Source: Darksidea phi | Lineage: Eukaryota; Ascomycota; Dothideomycetes; Pleosporales; Lentitheciaceae | Assembly: GCA_030770425.1 (NCBI GenBank) | Contig: JASJFT010000029.1 | Coordinates: 186,001 to 250,000, forward strand | Direction of reading: 5' to 3' | Length of the DNA stretch: 64,000 bases | Shown: positions 45,419 through 56,929 of the stretch, one piece after another | How the letters are laid out: each line of letters opens with the position of its first letter | Numbering within the stretch: the first letter of the stretch is position 1 | Translations under genes and position numbers: made by a program | Notes under the pieces: generated by a model | The model's input: the letters and a program-made list of their open reading frames with translations, nothing else | Databases searched by the model: none | Told to the model about the DNA's origin: nothing

Positions 45419-47830
45419 CTACCTGAACCTGGCTGTGCAGCGACCCATAACCTCACCTTGGCACACGAGCTCGGCGTTGAACTCGGAGCCGTCCAGGGTG
45501 AGGTAGATATCAAAGTATACACGGTAGAAGGTACCTTGGGGTGTGTCCATGCGCTCAAAGTCCTTCTCGAGGTTCTTGCGGGAGAGATCGGAGGTGAGGG
45601 TGACGACTTCCTTGATGCCTGAAGAATGTGAGCTCGACGCTAAACAAAATGGATTCGGGGGACTCACGGGGATCCTTGGTATACTCTGGGCAAACGTCAT
45701 CGTCACAAGCATACAAAATATCCTCGTACATGAGGGTCGCACCAGGTGCGACCTGTCGGAAAAATGACACCTTGACGGGCTCGCCGATCTTGACACGTTG
45801 ACCCTTTTGCACAAAAATTTGACGGGTGTACTTGCACCTGTCCTTGCCGTCAAGAGACGGTACGCGGTATTGCTCGGGATGGTGGCCCTCCTTGAAGGGC
45901 TGTAGGGTGGCCATGAGATAGTGTCGTCGGGCGACACGGTGTGTGACGATACGCTCCGTGATACCTGCTGTGACGGCACCCTTGACGATAGCAGCGACCG
46001 AGTCCATTGGTCGCACGACCTTGGACTGGAACTGAGGTGGCACGTGCAGCTTGATCTGCTGGAAGAGGTATTCGGAGGCTCCGAAACCACCCACCACGAG
46101 CACGTTCTGCACAGGTTAACAAGGGGTTGAGCTACTGGTCCGGGATACTTGACATACCTGTAACGATCTGTTCTGCGCCTGGATGGCGATGATCTGATTT
46201 CTCACCAGCTCCAGGATTCGGTTTACGACGGGCTCGAAGCACTGCAGAATCTCCTCGTTGGTGAAGGTCATGTACCCTTCTTCGATGCCAGCCTCGGGGA
46301 ACTCGGCCTCGATACCGACGTCCACGGCCCACTTCTGGCCATTGTTACGGAAATCGGCCTTTATCCTGTTCTCAAAGTCCATGATGCACTTGGCGTAGAC
46401 CTTGCCGGCCGTCTTGGAGCCGTCGGGCAGCTTCATCTTTCGGATCTTGGCGCGTAGAATGTTGCTGAAGTTGCGGTTCAGGGCAGTGGAACCGCACGAG
46501 TCACCGGAGCCTGCTGTGCACTCGGCGACGGAGAAGGGCTGCTCCTCCTCGACCTCATAAGCGATCAAATCGACCGTACCACCACCGCAATCGACGATGA
46601 GCACGGCATCGTGAATCTTGACATTCAAGAGCCCGGTCTTGGTACAGAACATGGCGGCAGCCTCGGGCTCGGTGACCAGAGTCAGACGGTTATCGTTCTC
46701 GTCGCGGAGGAAGCCGGCCTGGATGGCAGCGGCACGGGTGGCGGCCTTGCCTGCATCGTTCCAGATGGCGGGCACGGTCAGGTAGTACCGGATGTTGCGC
46801 TCTTCTCTGTTGAAGACCTCGCCCAGCGTCTTCTGCAGCTGGTTGCGCATCGCCTGGCGCAGGTGGAAGAGGTAGTCGGCGGCGACATCGATCTCGGACT
46901 TGCCTGGGGGTAGCGGGGGCAGGTTGATGGGGTCGATATATGTGTTACCAGACAGCATCAGTTGCAGCTTGAACCATTCGACTTTTTGCACGCCCGGTTT
47001 GGGATAGCCCGTGGGGGCCAGGGCATCGGCGATGTCTGGACCCCACCCCACCACCTTCTGGTACTGGTCGTAGTAGAGCACCGTGGGGATCTGCGCGTGT
47101 GCGGTTAGCGGTGGCGGGCACGGCGGGGGTGCAGCATACCTTCTGCTTGGTCTGGTTGCCCGCGCCTGGCCATTCGGTGATGATGTCTTCCTTGGCCTCG
47201 GTGTTGGTTGCAAAGGCAAAGGCGACGCCGGAGAAGGTGGTGCCCTAGGTGCAATCAGCGCGTGCGAGGCGCGTCTGTGAGGGGGGTACTCACAAAGTCG
47301 ATGCCGACAATCAGCTGTGCCTTGGAGCGGCCTTCGCCCGCGACCTCTGCCACGGCGCCGGGCCTGGTGTACTGCTGCTGCGGAGGGTGGGCGGCGGGCG
47401 GCGGCGCGCCGTACTGGCCGGGCGGGGGAGCACCGCCGTACGGCTGCTGCTGCTGCGGAGGATAGCCCGGCGGCCCGGCCTGGGGCGGGTAGCCCATCTG
47501 CTGCTGCTGGGGCGGGTATCCGGGCTGGCCACCGGTGTTGATGGGCGGCAGCGGGCTGTTTGGACGGCCGTGCTGCTGGGCGGGCGCGAGACCGCCGCCG
47601 GGGGGAGCGTACGTGTACGAGGGCGGGCGGCCGAGGTTGTTGGGGGGATTCATGGTCGTCTGGGCTTGCTGGGGCAGGCTGGAGCTGCTCGAGTTCGTCG
47701 CCTGCGGGGAGAGCGAGGTCGGGCGCTGCGTGGGTGTGGTGCCTCCGGACGGCGAGGGCGAGGGATTGTTGGACGAGCTTCTGCGTTTCGAACCCACTAG
47801 GTTCTTGAAACGAGCATTCATGGAGTTCAT
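45419..47830 (-). CDS. Hsp70-family ATPase with a disordered N-terminal tail
   Basis: Five exons (47830-47294, 47244-47140, 47090-46158, 46106-45668, 45618-45419) join in phase to 737 residues. The first 165 residues are Pro/Gln/Gly/Tyr-rich (GYPPQQQQMGYPPQAG), then an actin-like ATPase fold starts with LIVGIDFGTTFSGVAFAF (phosphate 1). It continues with YYLTVPAIWND, LVTEPEAAAMFC, AVLIVDCGGGTVDLIAYEV (phosphate 2), and, across an intron, NVLVVGGFGASEYLFQQ (adenosine motif). The C-terminal 250 residues resemble the HSPA12-like fungal family rather than a classical DnaK substrate-binding domain. The introns fall inside the nucleotide-binding motifs. Such proteins are widely expanded in fungi and poorly understood; chaperone activity cannot be assumed. 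The prion-like N-terminus could promote condensation; this is inference. ATG 47830 is chosen as first of two near Met codons. Confidence 0.85.
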
Positions 47831-48891
47831 CAGAACTGGGGGAGAGGAGGGTCGGAGGGATGGTGGGGTGGTAGTCGTTAAATTGGGAGCCCGCTGCGGC
47901 TGATGGCACAAGGCTGACAGAAGACTAGTCGCGCCCGCCTGAGCAGGAGCAGCAAGAGCAGTTCGCGACTCCGCGACGAGCCCGTGGAGGCGCAGCGATT
48001 GGTTTTGCTGCGCGCCCGCACCCACGCCCGAAGCCTGCGCCGTTTGAGAGTCTCCTGTGCTGTGCGATGCGCTGTTTCCGCCGTGCTGCTGCCCCTCTGC
48101 CTGCGCGCGAGCGGCGCCGAGGGCCAGGCCCTTGTGCGGGCGGAGTAATTATCCTGCCGGGCGCTGGCAGTCCTTGGCGGAAAAGCGAGTGGCCACGCTC
48201 CACAGCCACGTCGCCAGCGTGCAGCGCGGCGGGCCAGCATCCTTCCCCGCCGCGTCCTGGGGGAATGGGGCACACACATGGGCACGCAGGACGGCCGCAG
48301 CACGTGCGACTCAGTCGCTCGATACACACATATATGTACGCACACGTCGGCCAGGGAGGACCGCCGCTCTCCTCGAGGACCGCTTCCCACCCGTACGCCA
48401 AGCTTCAGCCTCAGGCATCCAGAGCCCTCAGGTGGGATGGCGCTAGCCCCGTTCGGGACCCGCTCACTCAGCCCCGCCCGCAACAGGCAACCATGGAACT
48501 GATGGCGGCGAGCTTGGGCGCACCGCCAGCTCCAGCTCCAGCATGGCTCGTTGCGACTATCGTCTTCCTCCCTTTTTACCCTTCTTCGCTCTGCTATGAT
48601 TATTGTGGGCGTGCGCCGACTTCGGGTGGCGCTGACACCGGACCAATCAAACCGCGCCGTCGTGTCTGGGCATCCTGAACGATGGCATGTCCTTCGCAGC
48701 TGCTCGATTTGCTCTTGCCACAACCGACACTCGATCAATCCTCTTTGCGCGCCACGTGCGCGCACACACCGCCCCTGCCTTATCAAGCCACGGCAAACTC
48801 AAACACGGCAGGCGCGAGCGTCATGTGCAATATGCGGAACATTGGAAGAGATGGTCTAGCCATACACGTGACATCGCAATCACTATCAATT
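47831..48891. promoter_or_regulatory. Upstream region of the Hsp70-like gene
   Basis: 1.06 kb between two minus-strand genes. Moderately GC-rich with a CCAAT box (GGACCAATCAAACC) near 48638 and an AT-rich CATATATGTACG near 48327. The long frames seen here on both strands are GC-driven shadows with Arg/Ala/Pro composition. Confidence 0.4.
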
Positions 48892-50429
48892 CTACTCCCA
48901 AGTGTCGCCCTCCGACGCGCTCTCGTCACCAACCACCGTCCCGCCATCCCGGCAAACCGGCTTGTTGGCGCAGATGTTGTTCAGAAACTCACCCCACAGG
49001 TCCCGTCCCTTCCACGTCGCAATGTCCGCCGGCCACTCGTTGATCTCTTTCACATTCATCTCCAATTCCTCCCTGCTAAAGTCATCCACCAGCCGGATCC
49101 TCGTCCTCGCCGTGAAGACGACCGCCCCCGACCTGGGCAGCCTCCGGAAGCTCTGCCGCTCCTTCCGGATCATCATGCCGTGTCCCAGTGTGCTCATGTG
49201 GCCGGGGAAGAAGTGATGGCGTTCTGAGATGAAGAGCAGGTCGGAGAGGCCGCGGCTGTTGTGGTGCGTCTGGACGAAGAGGGTTGCGCGCTTCAGGGGA
49301 GGCGTGTCCGGGTGCTTGGCGTAGTAGTCGAGGATGCTAGAGAAATCTGGACCCATGTCAGCCAGACCTCTCGTCTTCCGAAGAGTATCAACAACTCACT
49401 TTCCCAGGATAGCGGAGGCTCCAGCAGATTGGTGACGGACCGGCCGATCTGGCGGAGAAGATGCCACCCTGAAGGAGCACATGTCGCGCTCGCGACCCTA
49501 CTCTGTCAGCCATCTAGCGTGCAAGCCATGTAGACGCTCACTTACAGGGTGTGTTTTCCCGTGAAGGGGCTTTGTCGGACAATGTTAAAGTCCTCCATAC
49601 ACAGCCGCGCGCAAATCTCAAGCGGATGGCGGGGATACGGCCGCTGCAACGCCCACTTCTCTCCCGTTAGCTTGTTGTGTATCTTCCTCTCCGCATACGT
49701 CTGTTCTAACTCAAACCACTGCGACTTCTCCTTCGTCAGAAACCCGACCACCTCCTCTAGCAGCTCCACACAGGCATCCTCCCCGTCCGGCGTCACCTGG
49801 ATACAGTCGTCGTACTTCCGAGCCAAGAGGACCTTGCGCGCCTCGCAATGCTCGAGATACTCTTTCTTCTCGACTGCATGTGACAACCATTCCTTACGGC
49901 CGAGCTTACGGAGGCCCATCGCGCGGTAGCTGCTGTCGCCCCTGGCGTTGTCTAGCGGGCTCCCGCCGAACTTCAACGCGTTATACTCCGCCGCCGGCAT
50001 CGCGTCGGGCACATCAGGAAAGAGACTCTCATCCCCGCAATCATCCGCCACGAATGCCGGCATCTTGCTAATTCTCTGCTCCTCCAAAATCCTCTTTCTC
50101 GCTTCTGCGGGCAACCTCTCCAGCTCTTCCTCAGTGTATGCCCTCACATTAGACTGCCACTGGTGTGCGTCCAAGACCGGGAGTGGTATGCCCGCAAGCT
50201 CATGCTCTCTCTTCTGCCGCGCGAGCCGCTCGCGGACGTATTCGGGTTGGATGTCGAACTTCTCCCATGGCCCGTTCAACTCGCCTCTATAGTGCCAGAG
50301 GCGTGCGAGCATGAGGCCGACCCAGAACCACCAGGCACAAATGATGGTGGCGAGGATAAGTATGACGTATGGGGCCACTGGATTAGTGCCATGACGCTTG
50401 AACTGAGCGTCGGAATCTAGAGCTGCCAT
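48892..50429 (-). CDS. HRQ-family (DUF3445) protein with N-terminal membrane anchor
   Basis: Three exons (50429-49546, 49497-49400, 49346-48892) join in phase to 478 residues. One transmembrane helix, PYVILILATIICAWWFWVG, lies near residues 19-37. The HRQ/DUF3445 core follows: YRAMGLRKLGRKEWLSHAVE, then YDDCIQVTPDGEDACVELLE, LVASATCAPSGWHLLRQIG across the first intron, and FVQTHHNSRGLSDLLFISE and RHHFFPGHMSTLGHG near the end, with conserved His and Arg. Known members of this group include heme-dependent oxidative N-demethylases, so an oxidoreductase role is possible; the heme ligand cannot be settled here. The anchor suggests the outer side of the ER or another membrane. An in-frame ATG 57 bp upstream would add 19 residues. 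No partner reductase is adjacent. Confidence 0.75.
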
Positions 50430-51285
50430 TCTGGTTATGCGAGTGTGGTGGTGTTGGAACTTTGGGGAAGCAAACTTTGATTTCAAGGGTGGGGAAATCT
50501 GTTGATTGTAGTGATGCGGTAAGTGTGAAGTGCAGAAGCCTCGTTGTCGTCTTTGAATGAGATCGCATTGCGGAGACGCGTTGACATTGTTGCTGGTGAA
50601 TGCTAGAAACTAGTACTTCATCCCGCTGTGGAGTGCCAGTCGAAGATTGTCGCATTACGACATTAGATTGAACTGTAACCATAGCAACACCGAGGAGTAT
50701 TAGCAAGTTGACCTCGTAAAAGAAAAGATCCCTCCACGTCCTCCAATTGCTCTAACCGGTTTTTACATTAGACATGTACCCTGCCGCTCGGTGTTTCCAT
50801 GGCTGCCTGCTACAAAAACCACCAGCTTCACGCTAGACGAGGAGGGAAATGGGCGGAATTGGAGTCGGGGTAGCAGTATTGTGCGGACGAACTGGGATGA
50901 TTACATGCGCTATTGTAATTGTAATATCTCCCGAGGTGAAACTGAATCGTTTTGCCATCGATGAGCGTATGATCATTCATATTACGGGGCACTTTTGCGT
51001 GGATAATAGGTCTATGTGTTGAAGGTATCGGTTCGTGTTGCTAGGCAGAACTAGATAGTTGGCGATGCGGTTGTGAGAGAGAGGAGGAGGTGCTTGACTT
51101 GATGACGGATTTTAGAGGGTAGGTGGAGAGGGCTGAAGAGATGAGAGGGAAAAAAAGGGGGGGAAGTGAAATACATTAGCATTTGTAGACCAAGTCTCTG
51201 AGGGAATAGCTGTGCGGAAAAGTAATCCTCTCATTTTCCCCATTCTTCTCCCACTCGGCGTATACATTCCACCAAGGACGCATCC
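50430..51285. other. Intergenic region, 860 bp
   Basis: Upstream of the HRQ gene and downstream of the P450 gene, both on the minus strand. Contains an A-run followed by a G-run near 51150. Frames are short. Nothing else seen. Confidence 0.35.
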
Positions 51286-52992
51286 TCAAAGCTGCAACTT
51301 CCAAACAACATCCTCCCCTCCCGCCTTCCTCTTAATTACCACCTGCGGCTCTCTCTTCGGCTTCATAACACTCAGCGGAATCCTCCCGTTATCCCTCACT
51401 GGTACGTCAATCGCCTTGCCCGTCTCCGCATCCACAACATCAAACATGTGCACCATCAGTGCTACAAAGCCCAAAATCTCGCTCTGCGCAAAGTGCCGAC
51501 CCGGGCAGATAACGGAACCGCCGCCGAAAGCGCGGTATGCGGCGCTAGGAACGCCCTTGGGGAGAGCGGTGGCGGTGCTTTCGGTTTGACTAGAGGACGA
51601 GAATTGTTCCGTGTTTGTAGAGGTGGTGGAGATGAAGCGCGTAGGGTTGAAAGCGTGGGCGTCGGGGCCCCATACGCTTTCCGCGACGTGTATTACGCCC
51701 GAGGCGATTTGTATCATACTGCCCTTCTTGAGGGTATACGATCGGTGTCCTGGCGCGGTGACGGTATGTGTGTTCATAACTAATCGTACCGATGCCAAAT
51801 TCGCGATCTCACGAAGCGTCTCTCGAAACGTGGATACAAGCAATGGGCATTTCGTCTTCAGGCACGCAACGTCAATTGTCTTCTCCTTCGGCTTCCCATC
51901 TTCACTGCTGGTGCATTGGACAGCTTGACTTGTTTCTTCGCGGATCTCCTCAAGTAGTTCAGGCCGTCCATATATGTTAGCGAGGAGCCAGAAGGTTGTT
52001 GGGACGGCGTTGCCGATAATGCCAAATAGTAGGATTAATTCGGCGCGTCCTGCCATTTTGGTCGTCAGGCCGTGTTTGAGATTGATCTGGACGCGCTTTT
52101 GGATGAGCGGTGAGGCGGTGCGGTAGTGTGCTTTTTCTACGAATTCTTGCAGTGCGGCCTGGATGGCTTCCCGCGCCAGCCACGGTTTCCGCGCGGTGAT
52201 TGAGGGGAAGATGTCGGCTAGGACAGGCACCATGCCGGCTTCCCAGTCCCAGAAACTTTGTACTAGCTCAGGGTGTATGGCGAAGGGGTTTTGGGGCCCG
52301 TATACTGCATACGCATTTGCCGTGGTAAAAATCCTCTTGACAAAGTCCATGAGCGAGGTTTGAACAATCGAACTTCCCGGAGCCAGTTGGTTCAGTAGTT
52401 CGGCGAACTTGTCAAGTTGAGTTATCGAGAGCTGATTGAGATTCTTCCCCGGACTCAGCTCTGAATCAACCATTTCGTGCGATTCGTTCATGAGGCCTTC
52501 ATTGGCGCCATGTGCACCGTCGAGATTCCATCTGATGATCTTCATAGTCGCCTCGTCGAAACCGAGCAATCTCTTCGTAACCTCCAATATCATGCCGTAG
52601 AAACTGGTATTCTTACTCGCTCTTTGGACTACACCAGCGATGGCGGGATCAATTATGCCCACCGTCTTTGCACCCATGGTATTCAATATGAAAATCGGGT
52701 ACTGCGTCTTCTCATTGACAAGGGAAAAGTAGGATGCGCCATACCAGAACATGCCGAGCACATGGCCGAGAAAGGGGAGGTAGGGATGCGGAATTAGCGG
52801 TGGTTCGGAAGGGTCTTGGAGGGCGGCGAGGAGGTCTTCGGTGTCAAAGAGGAAGGCGATGAGTCCATATAACATGAGGAAAGTGTGGGCTTCGGGAATA
52901 TTGATGTAGTATAGGCTTGCGATCAATGTCGTGATGTGCATAGTCCAGGGGATGTTTGCGGCGCGGAGGCGCGCTAGTGTTGAATCTGCCAT
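51286..52992 (-). CDS. Cytochrome P450 monooxygenase
   Basis: A single exon of 568 residues. An N-terminal membrane segment is followed by PYLPFLGHVLGMFWYG, the usual Pro-rich entry. The ExxR motif is in FRETLREIANLASVRL, the meander region is FNPTRFIS, and the heme-binding loop is FGGGSVICPGRHFA with the cysteine ligand. The I-helix region IILLFGIIGNAVPTTFWLL lacks the usual acidic-Thr pair at the oxygen-activation site; it resembles prostacyclin-synthase/CYP7-8-like fungal enzymes, which often isomerise rather than hydroxylate. The substrate is unknown. The start MADSTLARLR is chosen; the same frame extends 44 codons upstream to another ATG (53124), but that part is not typical of P450s. 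No reductase or polyketide, peptide or terpene synthase is near. Confidence 0.85.
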   Translation of the reverse strand: MADSTLARLRAANIPWTMHITTLIASLYYINIPEAHTFLMLYGLIAFLFDTEDLLAALQDPSEPPLIPHPYLPFLGHVLGMFWYGASYFSLVNEKTQYPIFILNTMGAKTVGIIDPAIAGVVQRASKNTSFYGMILEVTKRLLGFDEATMKIIRWNLDGAHGANEGLMNESHEMVDSELSPGKNLNQLSITQLDKFAELLNQLAPGSSIVQTSLMDFVKRIFTTANAYAVYGPQNPFAIHPELVQSFWDWEAGMVPVLADIFPSITARKPWLAREAIQAALQEFVEKAHYRTASPLIQKRVQINLKHGLTTKMAGRAELILLFGIIGNAVPTTFWLLANIYGRPELLEEIREETSQAVQCTSSEDGKPKEKTIDVACLKTKCPLLVSTFRETLREIANLASVRLVMNTHTVTAPGHRSYTLKKGSMIQIASGVIHVAESVWGPDAHAFNPTRFISTTSTNTEQFSSSSQTESTATALPKGVPSAAYRAFGGGSVICPGRHFAQSEILGFVALMVHMFDVVDAETGKAIDVPVRDNGRIPLSVMKPKREPQVVIKRKAGGEDVVWKLQL

Positions 52993-53295
52993 GGTCACGA
53001 AGCGCAGGACAAAATGTCGAATAGAGAAACAATAATAACAGTTACAATATTGCGGTCTAAGCGATTTGTGATCGCACGGGACGAAGAACAGTTCTGCTTG
53101 TGTTGTTGGGGCGAGAGGATGCACCCCCTGCCGTTTATCATTTTAGCCTGTAACAGTCCGTAAACGTGATAGTGCGGCTGCCTATGCTTAAATTTTGCGC
53201 TTGCTTCCTGTGCTGTGAACTGTGGTGTTGAGACTCGAATTTTTGCGGCAAACAACATTATATCGCTAGAATTGTAGCCTAATGCAGGTATCCCA

Positions 53296-53976
53296 CTAAG
53301 GCGTCGGTGAGACTTGAAGGTCTATCTCAACAAATTCTACAGGCGGATTCGGGGTTCCCGTCGACGCTGCAGCGGAAGTTAGAGGATAATTCTCTCGCAA
53401 ACCATACGATAGGGCGAACATACCTTCAAGCCAATGAACAACCCATCTCTCATAAGACGCACCCTCCCAAGGAACAACAGTCGTTCTAACAGCAATCCAT
53501 CTCCCCGCGAACGCATCAACCCACCTCAAAAATGTCCCACTCCCATCACTCCCATCCTGAAACCCCCACCCGTAAACTTTCACGGTCGCGTCGTCCCTAC
53601 CAGGCCCAACATTCCAGAGCCCTCCAGACTGTGGAAACGCTTTACTCAACGTCCAATCCCCAGCGCCTGCGCTAACTAGGGCAAGACGGCCTGCAATGGG
53701 ACCAGGGTGTGGGTTTGTGGGAGAGACGATGAGCTCGTCAGCGTTAGTGGTTGATACGGAGATGGGGGAAGGGTGGTCGCCATAGGGCGGATTGTCATAG
53801 TAGGGTGGGGGTGTGACGCCGAGGTCGTAAGTGTTATTGTCGCGGAGGACAGCGCCGGAGATAAGGGCATTGCCACCGACTACTTTGAGGTAAAAGGCTT
53901 GCCCAGGAGTCGGAGCTGCTACTGAGAAAGTAGAGCTAAGAAGAGCCGCGGCAAGAATGGAAAACGTTGACTTCAT
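53296..53976 (-). CDS. Secreted protein of unknown function
   Basis: A single exon of 226 residues. MKSTFSILAAALLSSTFSVA is a strong signal peptide. The mature part starts APTPGQAFYLKVVGGNALIS, and is rich in Gly, Pro and Trp with repeated beta-like stretches (LALVSAGAGDWTLSK, ATVKVYGWGFQDGSDGS, ERWVVHWLEGMF). There are no Cys residues in the mature protein. The form resembles small secreted beta-sheet proteins of plant-associated ascomycetes, with no named domain I can assign. It lies next to the P450 but on the same strand with 303 bp between, which would hold the P450 promoter. Confidence 0.65.
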   Translation of the reverse strand: MKSTFSILAAALLSSTFSVAAPTPGQAFYLKVVGGNALISGAVLRDNNTYDLGVTPPPYYDNPPYGDHPSPISVSTTNADELIVSPTNPHPGPIAGRLALVSAGAGDWTLSKAFPQSGGLWNVGPGRDDATVKVYGWGFQDGSDGSGTFLRWVDAFAGRWIAVRTTVVPWEGASYERWVVHWLEGMFALSYGLRENYPLTSAAASTGTPNPPVEFVEIDLQVSPTP

Positions 53977-54844
53977 CTTGCAAAGGTATATAATGTAAAA
54001 CGAACAACGAGAGAAGATGCGATGAATGACGAGCGGCGGGATGATCCAGTTATATGTACCTACCTCGTATACCCGCTTACACAAAACACGAGACGCGATG
54101 AAGTATGCCAAGTTACGTGGTTACACTGATCAACCTATGGCTCGCGTTCGTCTTACAGTGAGAATACTGACCCTTCCAATAAACCGTCGTGGCTGGCGGG
54201 TATGGGGGCCGCGTAACGACAGAAAGAGTCCATTGAAATCGCCACATACCGCCGTTATAGGCGCATACATGTCACCAATTATAGAACATCCTGGTATACT
54301 TTTCAACCCTGTTGCTCTGTTGGGTCGCGTCTTATCCGAGAACGCATGGAGCGGAGGATGTCGGTAGAGGTGCTCCATGGGGTAATAACGTGACTCGTAT
54401 GACATTGACCGTAAAAAGGGTGGCTACTAGAGCTGACTCATGCTCTGATACTGGATGAAATCTCGGGTAACGCCATACCGCAGCTGGATAGCGACCGTGC
54501 TAACCCGAAATAAATACCTGTGCACACCAATTGTCATCCAATGTTGCGCTATCGAGATGTTCGCAAGTAATTGTTACAGCTACAATAGCTTCAGAGCCAC
54601 GGTTGACGGGATCGCCTCCATGATCACGCTCTTATCGTCTTCCCCGCCCCATGGTACAGTCGGGAATAGTGACCGTGCAGTGAAATCAGATCAAGTTAAG
54701 CCGCACTTTTGTAAAAGCATGAGTATTGCTAACCGGCACAAGAACCACGCCAATGGTATCAACACAAAAACCCACCCTGCCCACCGAGACCGTTACATGC
54801 ACCGCTAAATCTTGGTCGATTCTACCAAATCACCCACAAAGAAC
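53977..54844. other. Intergenic region, 870 bp
   Basis: Between the secreted-protein start and the permease stop, both on the minus strand, so it contains the promoter of the secreted protein. The frames (to 117 codons) lack protein character. Nothing else seen. Confidence 0.35.
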
Positions 54845-56929
54845 TCATTTCACGTCATGACTGACTATGCTTGCTCTCCGCGCTTCCAACACAGCATCCT
54901 CATTCGCGGGTGGGCCTTGGTAGTTCTTCTTGCCCCACATGAAGTACCAAGCCGTCGAGATGGCGAAAAAGGCGAAGAACACGACGGAAGCGTAATTCAT
55001 GAGATCAACGACAACGGGAATGGCAGGCGGCATGCAGAACAGTGGGATGGCAAGAGCGGACCAAGCTGGACTTTGTCAGTGTGGAACGGAAACAGTATGG
55101 GAAGACAATTTGAGACTCACCAAGAGCCACAACGTTACAGAAGAGACCGAGGGTTCCGAGATAGAAACTGCCCTCGCGAACTTGAGTTCGTCCACCGAGG
55201 AGAGACACAGCGATGGGACACGCGTAGCTAAGTGTGAGGCAGATGACGCCAACGCCCGAGAAAGCGTTGTAAGCGGCTGTTGAACCAAAGTAGATAAGAC
55301 CGAGAATGAGTTGCACAGCCATGCTCAGCATCAGGGCGTTGAGCGGGACATCTAGCTGTGTGTTGACCTGCTTCCACAATCCGGAGCCTGGGATAGCACC
55401 ATCGCGTGCAAAAGCCCACGTGCAGCGCGAAGCGGCGGTCGTGCATCCAATACCGCAGAAGAGAGCTAGAACGAGGAGCGGGAAGAGCAGGGCAATAGCC
55501 CCTCCGGATGATCCGACGGCGCTCTTGATGATGATCGGAACCGGCTGACCTGAAGCGAGGGCAACAAGCATCGCTTGGTCTGGAAGGACAAAGACAAGAG
55601 GGATAAGGAAGAAGAGCCCCGCAACGGTATTGAGCACAATGGTACCGACCATAGCTTTGGGGACTTGTTTCGCGGGATCTTGGACCTCTTCACACATTCT
55701 ATGACACGTTAGTTTTGTCATCTTCATCGAGGGATGCAGACCAGGGAAGTGGTGGGTCGCTTGGGGATGCACATGTCGCATAGGAGAACATCGTTCATCC
55801 AAGCCCAATGGACCAGCCAGAGTTATCACTGTACATGAAATCCAACTCTCAAGATTGCTTATCTTAAGTGTCTTCAGGGGCAGTTCTCACTAAGGCTGTT
55901 CCTTCGGAAGTGGAAGATCGGTATGTGGTCGCATGGGAACAATGTGTAGAAAGGTGCATGGGCAGACAGGGCGTATAATGTTGCTTTTCGGGGAGTGCTC
56001 ACGAGATAATCATTCCCGTAGATGAGGTCGCATAGGCGGCATGGAGCAGTCCGACACAGAAGGACCATCCGGGTGTCCATCCGCTGTTGCTCGCGTCGAA
56101 TTCGGTGAACACATAGTGAGCGTCATGGCGTCCGTTCTTTGCAATGGCGAGTACGCATACCACAATAGCAATGACACCACCGAAGGTCCAGAAAATGGCA
56201 AACGTCTAATCCAATAAGCAACAGGACCGCAATGCGTTAGGGGATTGATCTCACATCGAGCCAAGGCAGGATACGGTTTCCAAACGCAGAAACAAGGTTG
56301 CTAACAATGGTGAGGAGGAGAAAGATCAGATAGACCTGCCAACGTTCGCCGGCGAAGATGCCAACACCGGGCTCGCCGTCAACACCAGGCGCTGTTTCGA
56401 AGACATTGATACATGCCGTTAGAAAGAGAGCGGTACCGAAGTTGACAGCCAGGGTGATGGTGATATTGCCCACCACAAACGCCCATCCGCAGATCCACGA
56501 GACGATTTTGCGATACGAGGGCGCGGCGAGCATGAAGGTTTGATAGTAGACGCCTCCCGCGGTGGGATACACACTCGTAATCTCACCCAACGAGGCGGCG
56601 ACGCAGAGGATGATGAGTGAAACGGTGAGCCAGCCCCAGATGATAACGACGGGACCGCCTCCTACCAGGGGATAATACAGTGTCGTCGAAAGACCGTAGG
56701 GAATCGAGGCAAGCACAAAGGACATGAAGGCGACCTGGAGCGTAGATCGACTACGCACCAGTTCGCTCTTATAGCCCATAGCCTCCAGCAGGTCGTCGGC
56801 AGCAACAGGTCCATCTACAGACGCTCGTCTCCCCGTCAGACTGAGCTTCCTCTTTTTCTCCATGCTTCGGCGACGGTCATGCTCGGCAAAATGAGCGTCT
56901 GATTGCGCTTCGTACGCCTGTTGCGCCAT
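54845..56929 (-). CDS. Amino acid/GABA/choline-type permease (APC superfamily)
   Basis: Four exons (56929-56255, 56205-56003, 55698-55121, 55065-54845) join in phase to 558 residues with about 12 hydrophobic helices. Visible family segments are ASIPYGLSTTLYYPLVGGGP, SLGEITSVYPTAGGVYYQTF in helix 2-3, GWSFCVGLLHAAYATSSTGM, MCEEVQDPAKQVPKAMVGTI, and AFARDGAIPGSGLWKQVN, the GABA/choline permease subgroup pattern. The cytosolic N-terminus carries a basic RRRSMEKKRKLSLTGRR stretch, a possible regulatory site. The third exon is reached across a 304-nt intron (55699-56002), long for this genome. Plasma-membrane uptake of amino acids, GABA or choline is expected. It is divergent from the D-2-hydroxyacid dehydrogenase at 57704. 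Confidence 0.85.

Noticed and set aside
47249..48678. Long plus-strand ORFs (183 and 203 codons) opposite the Hsp70-like gene and its promoter
   Set aside because: They are mirror frames of GC-rich coding and leader sequence (Arg/Ala/Gly/Leu-rich) with no independent evidence.
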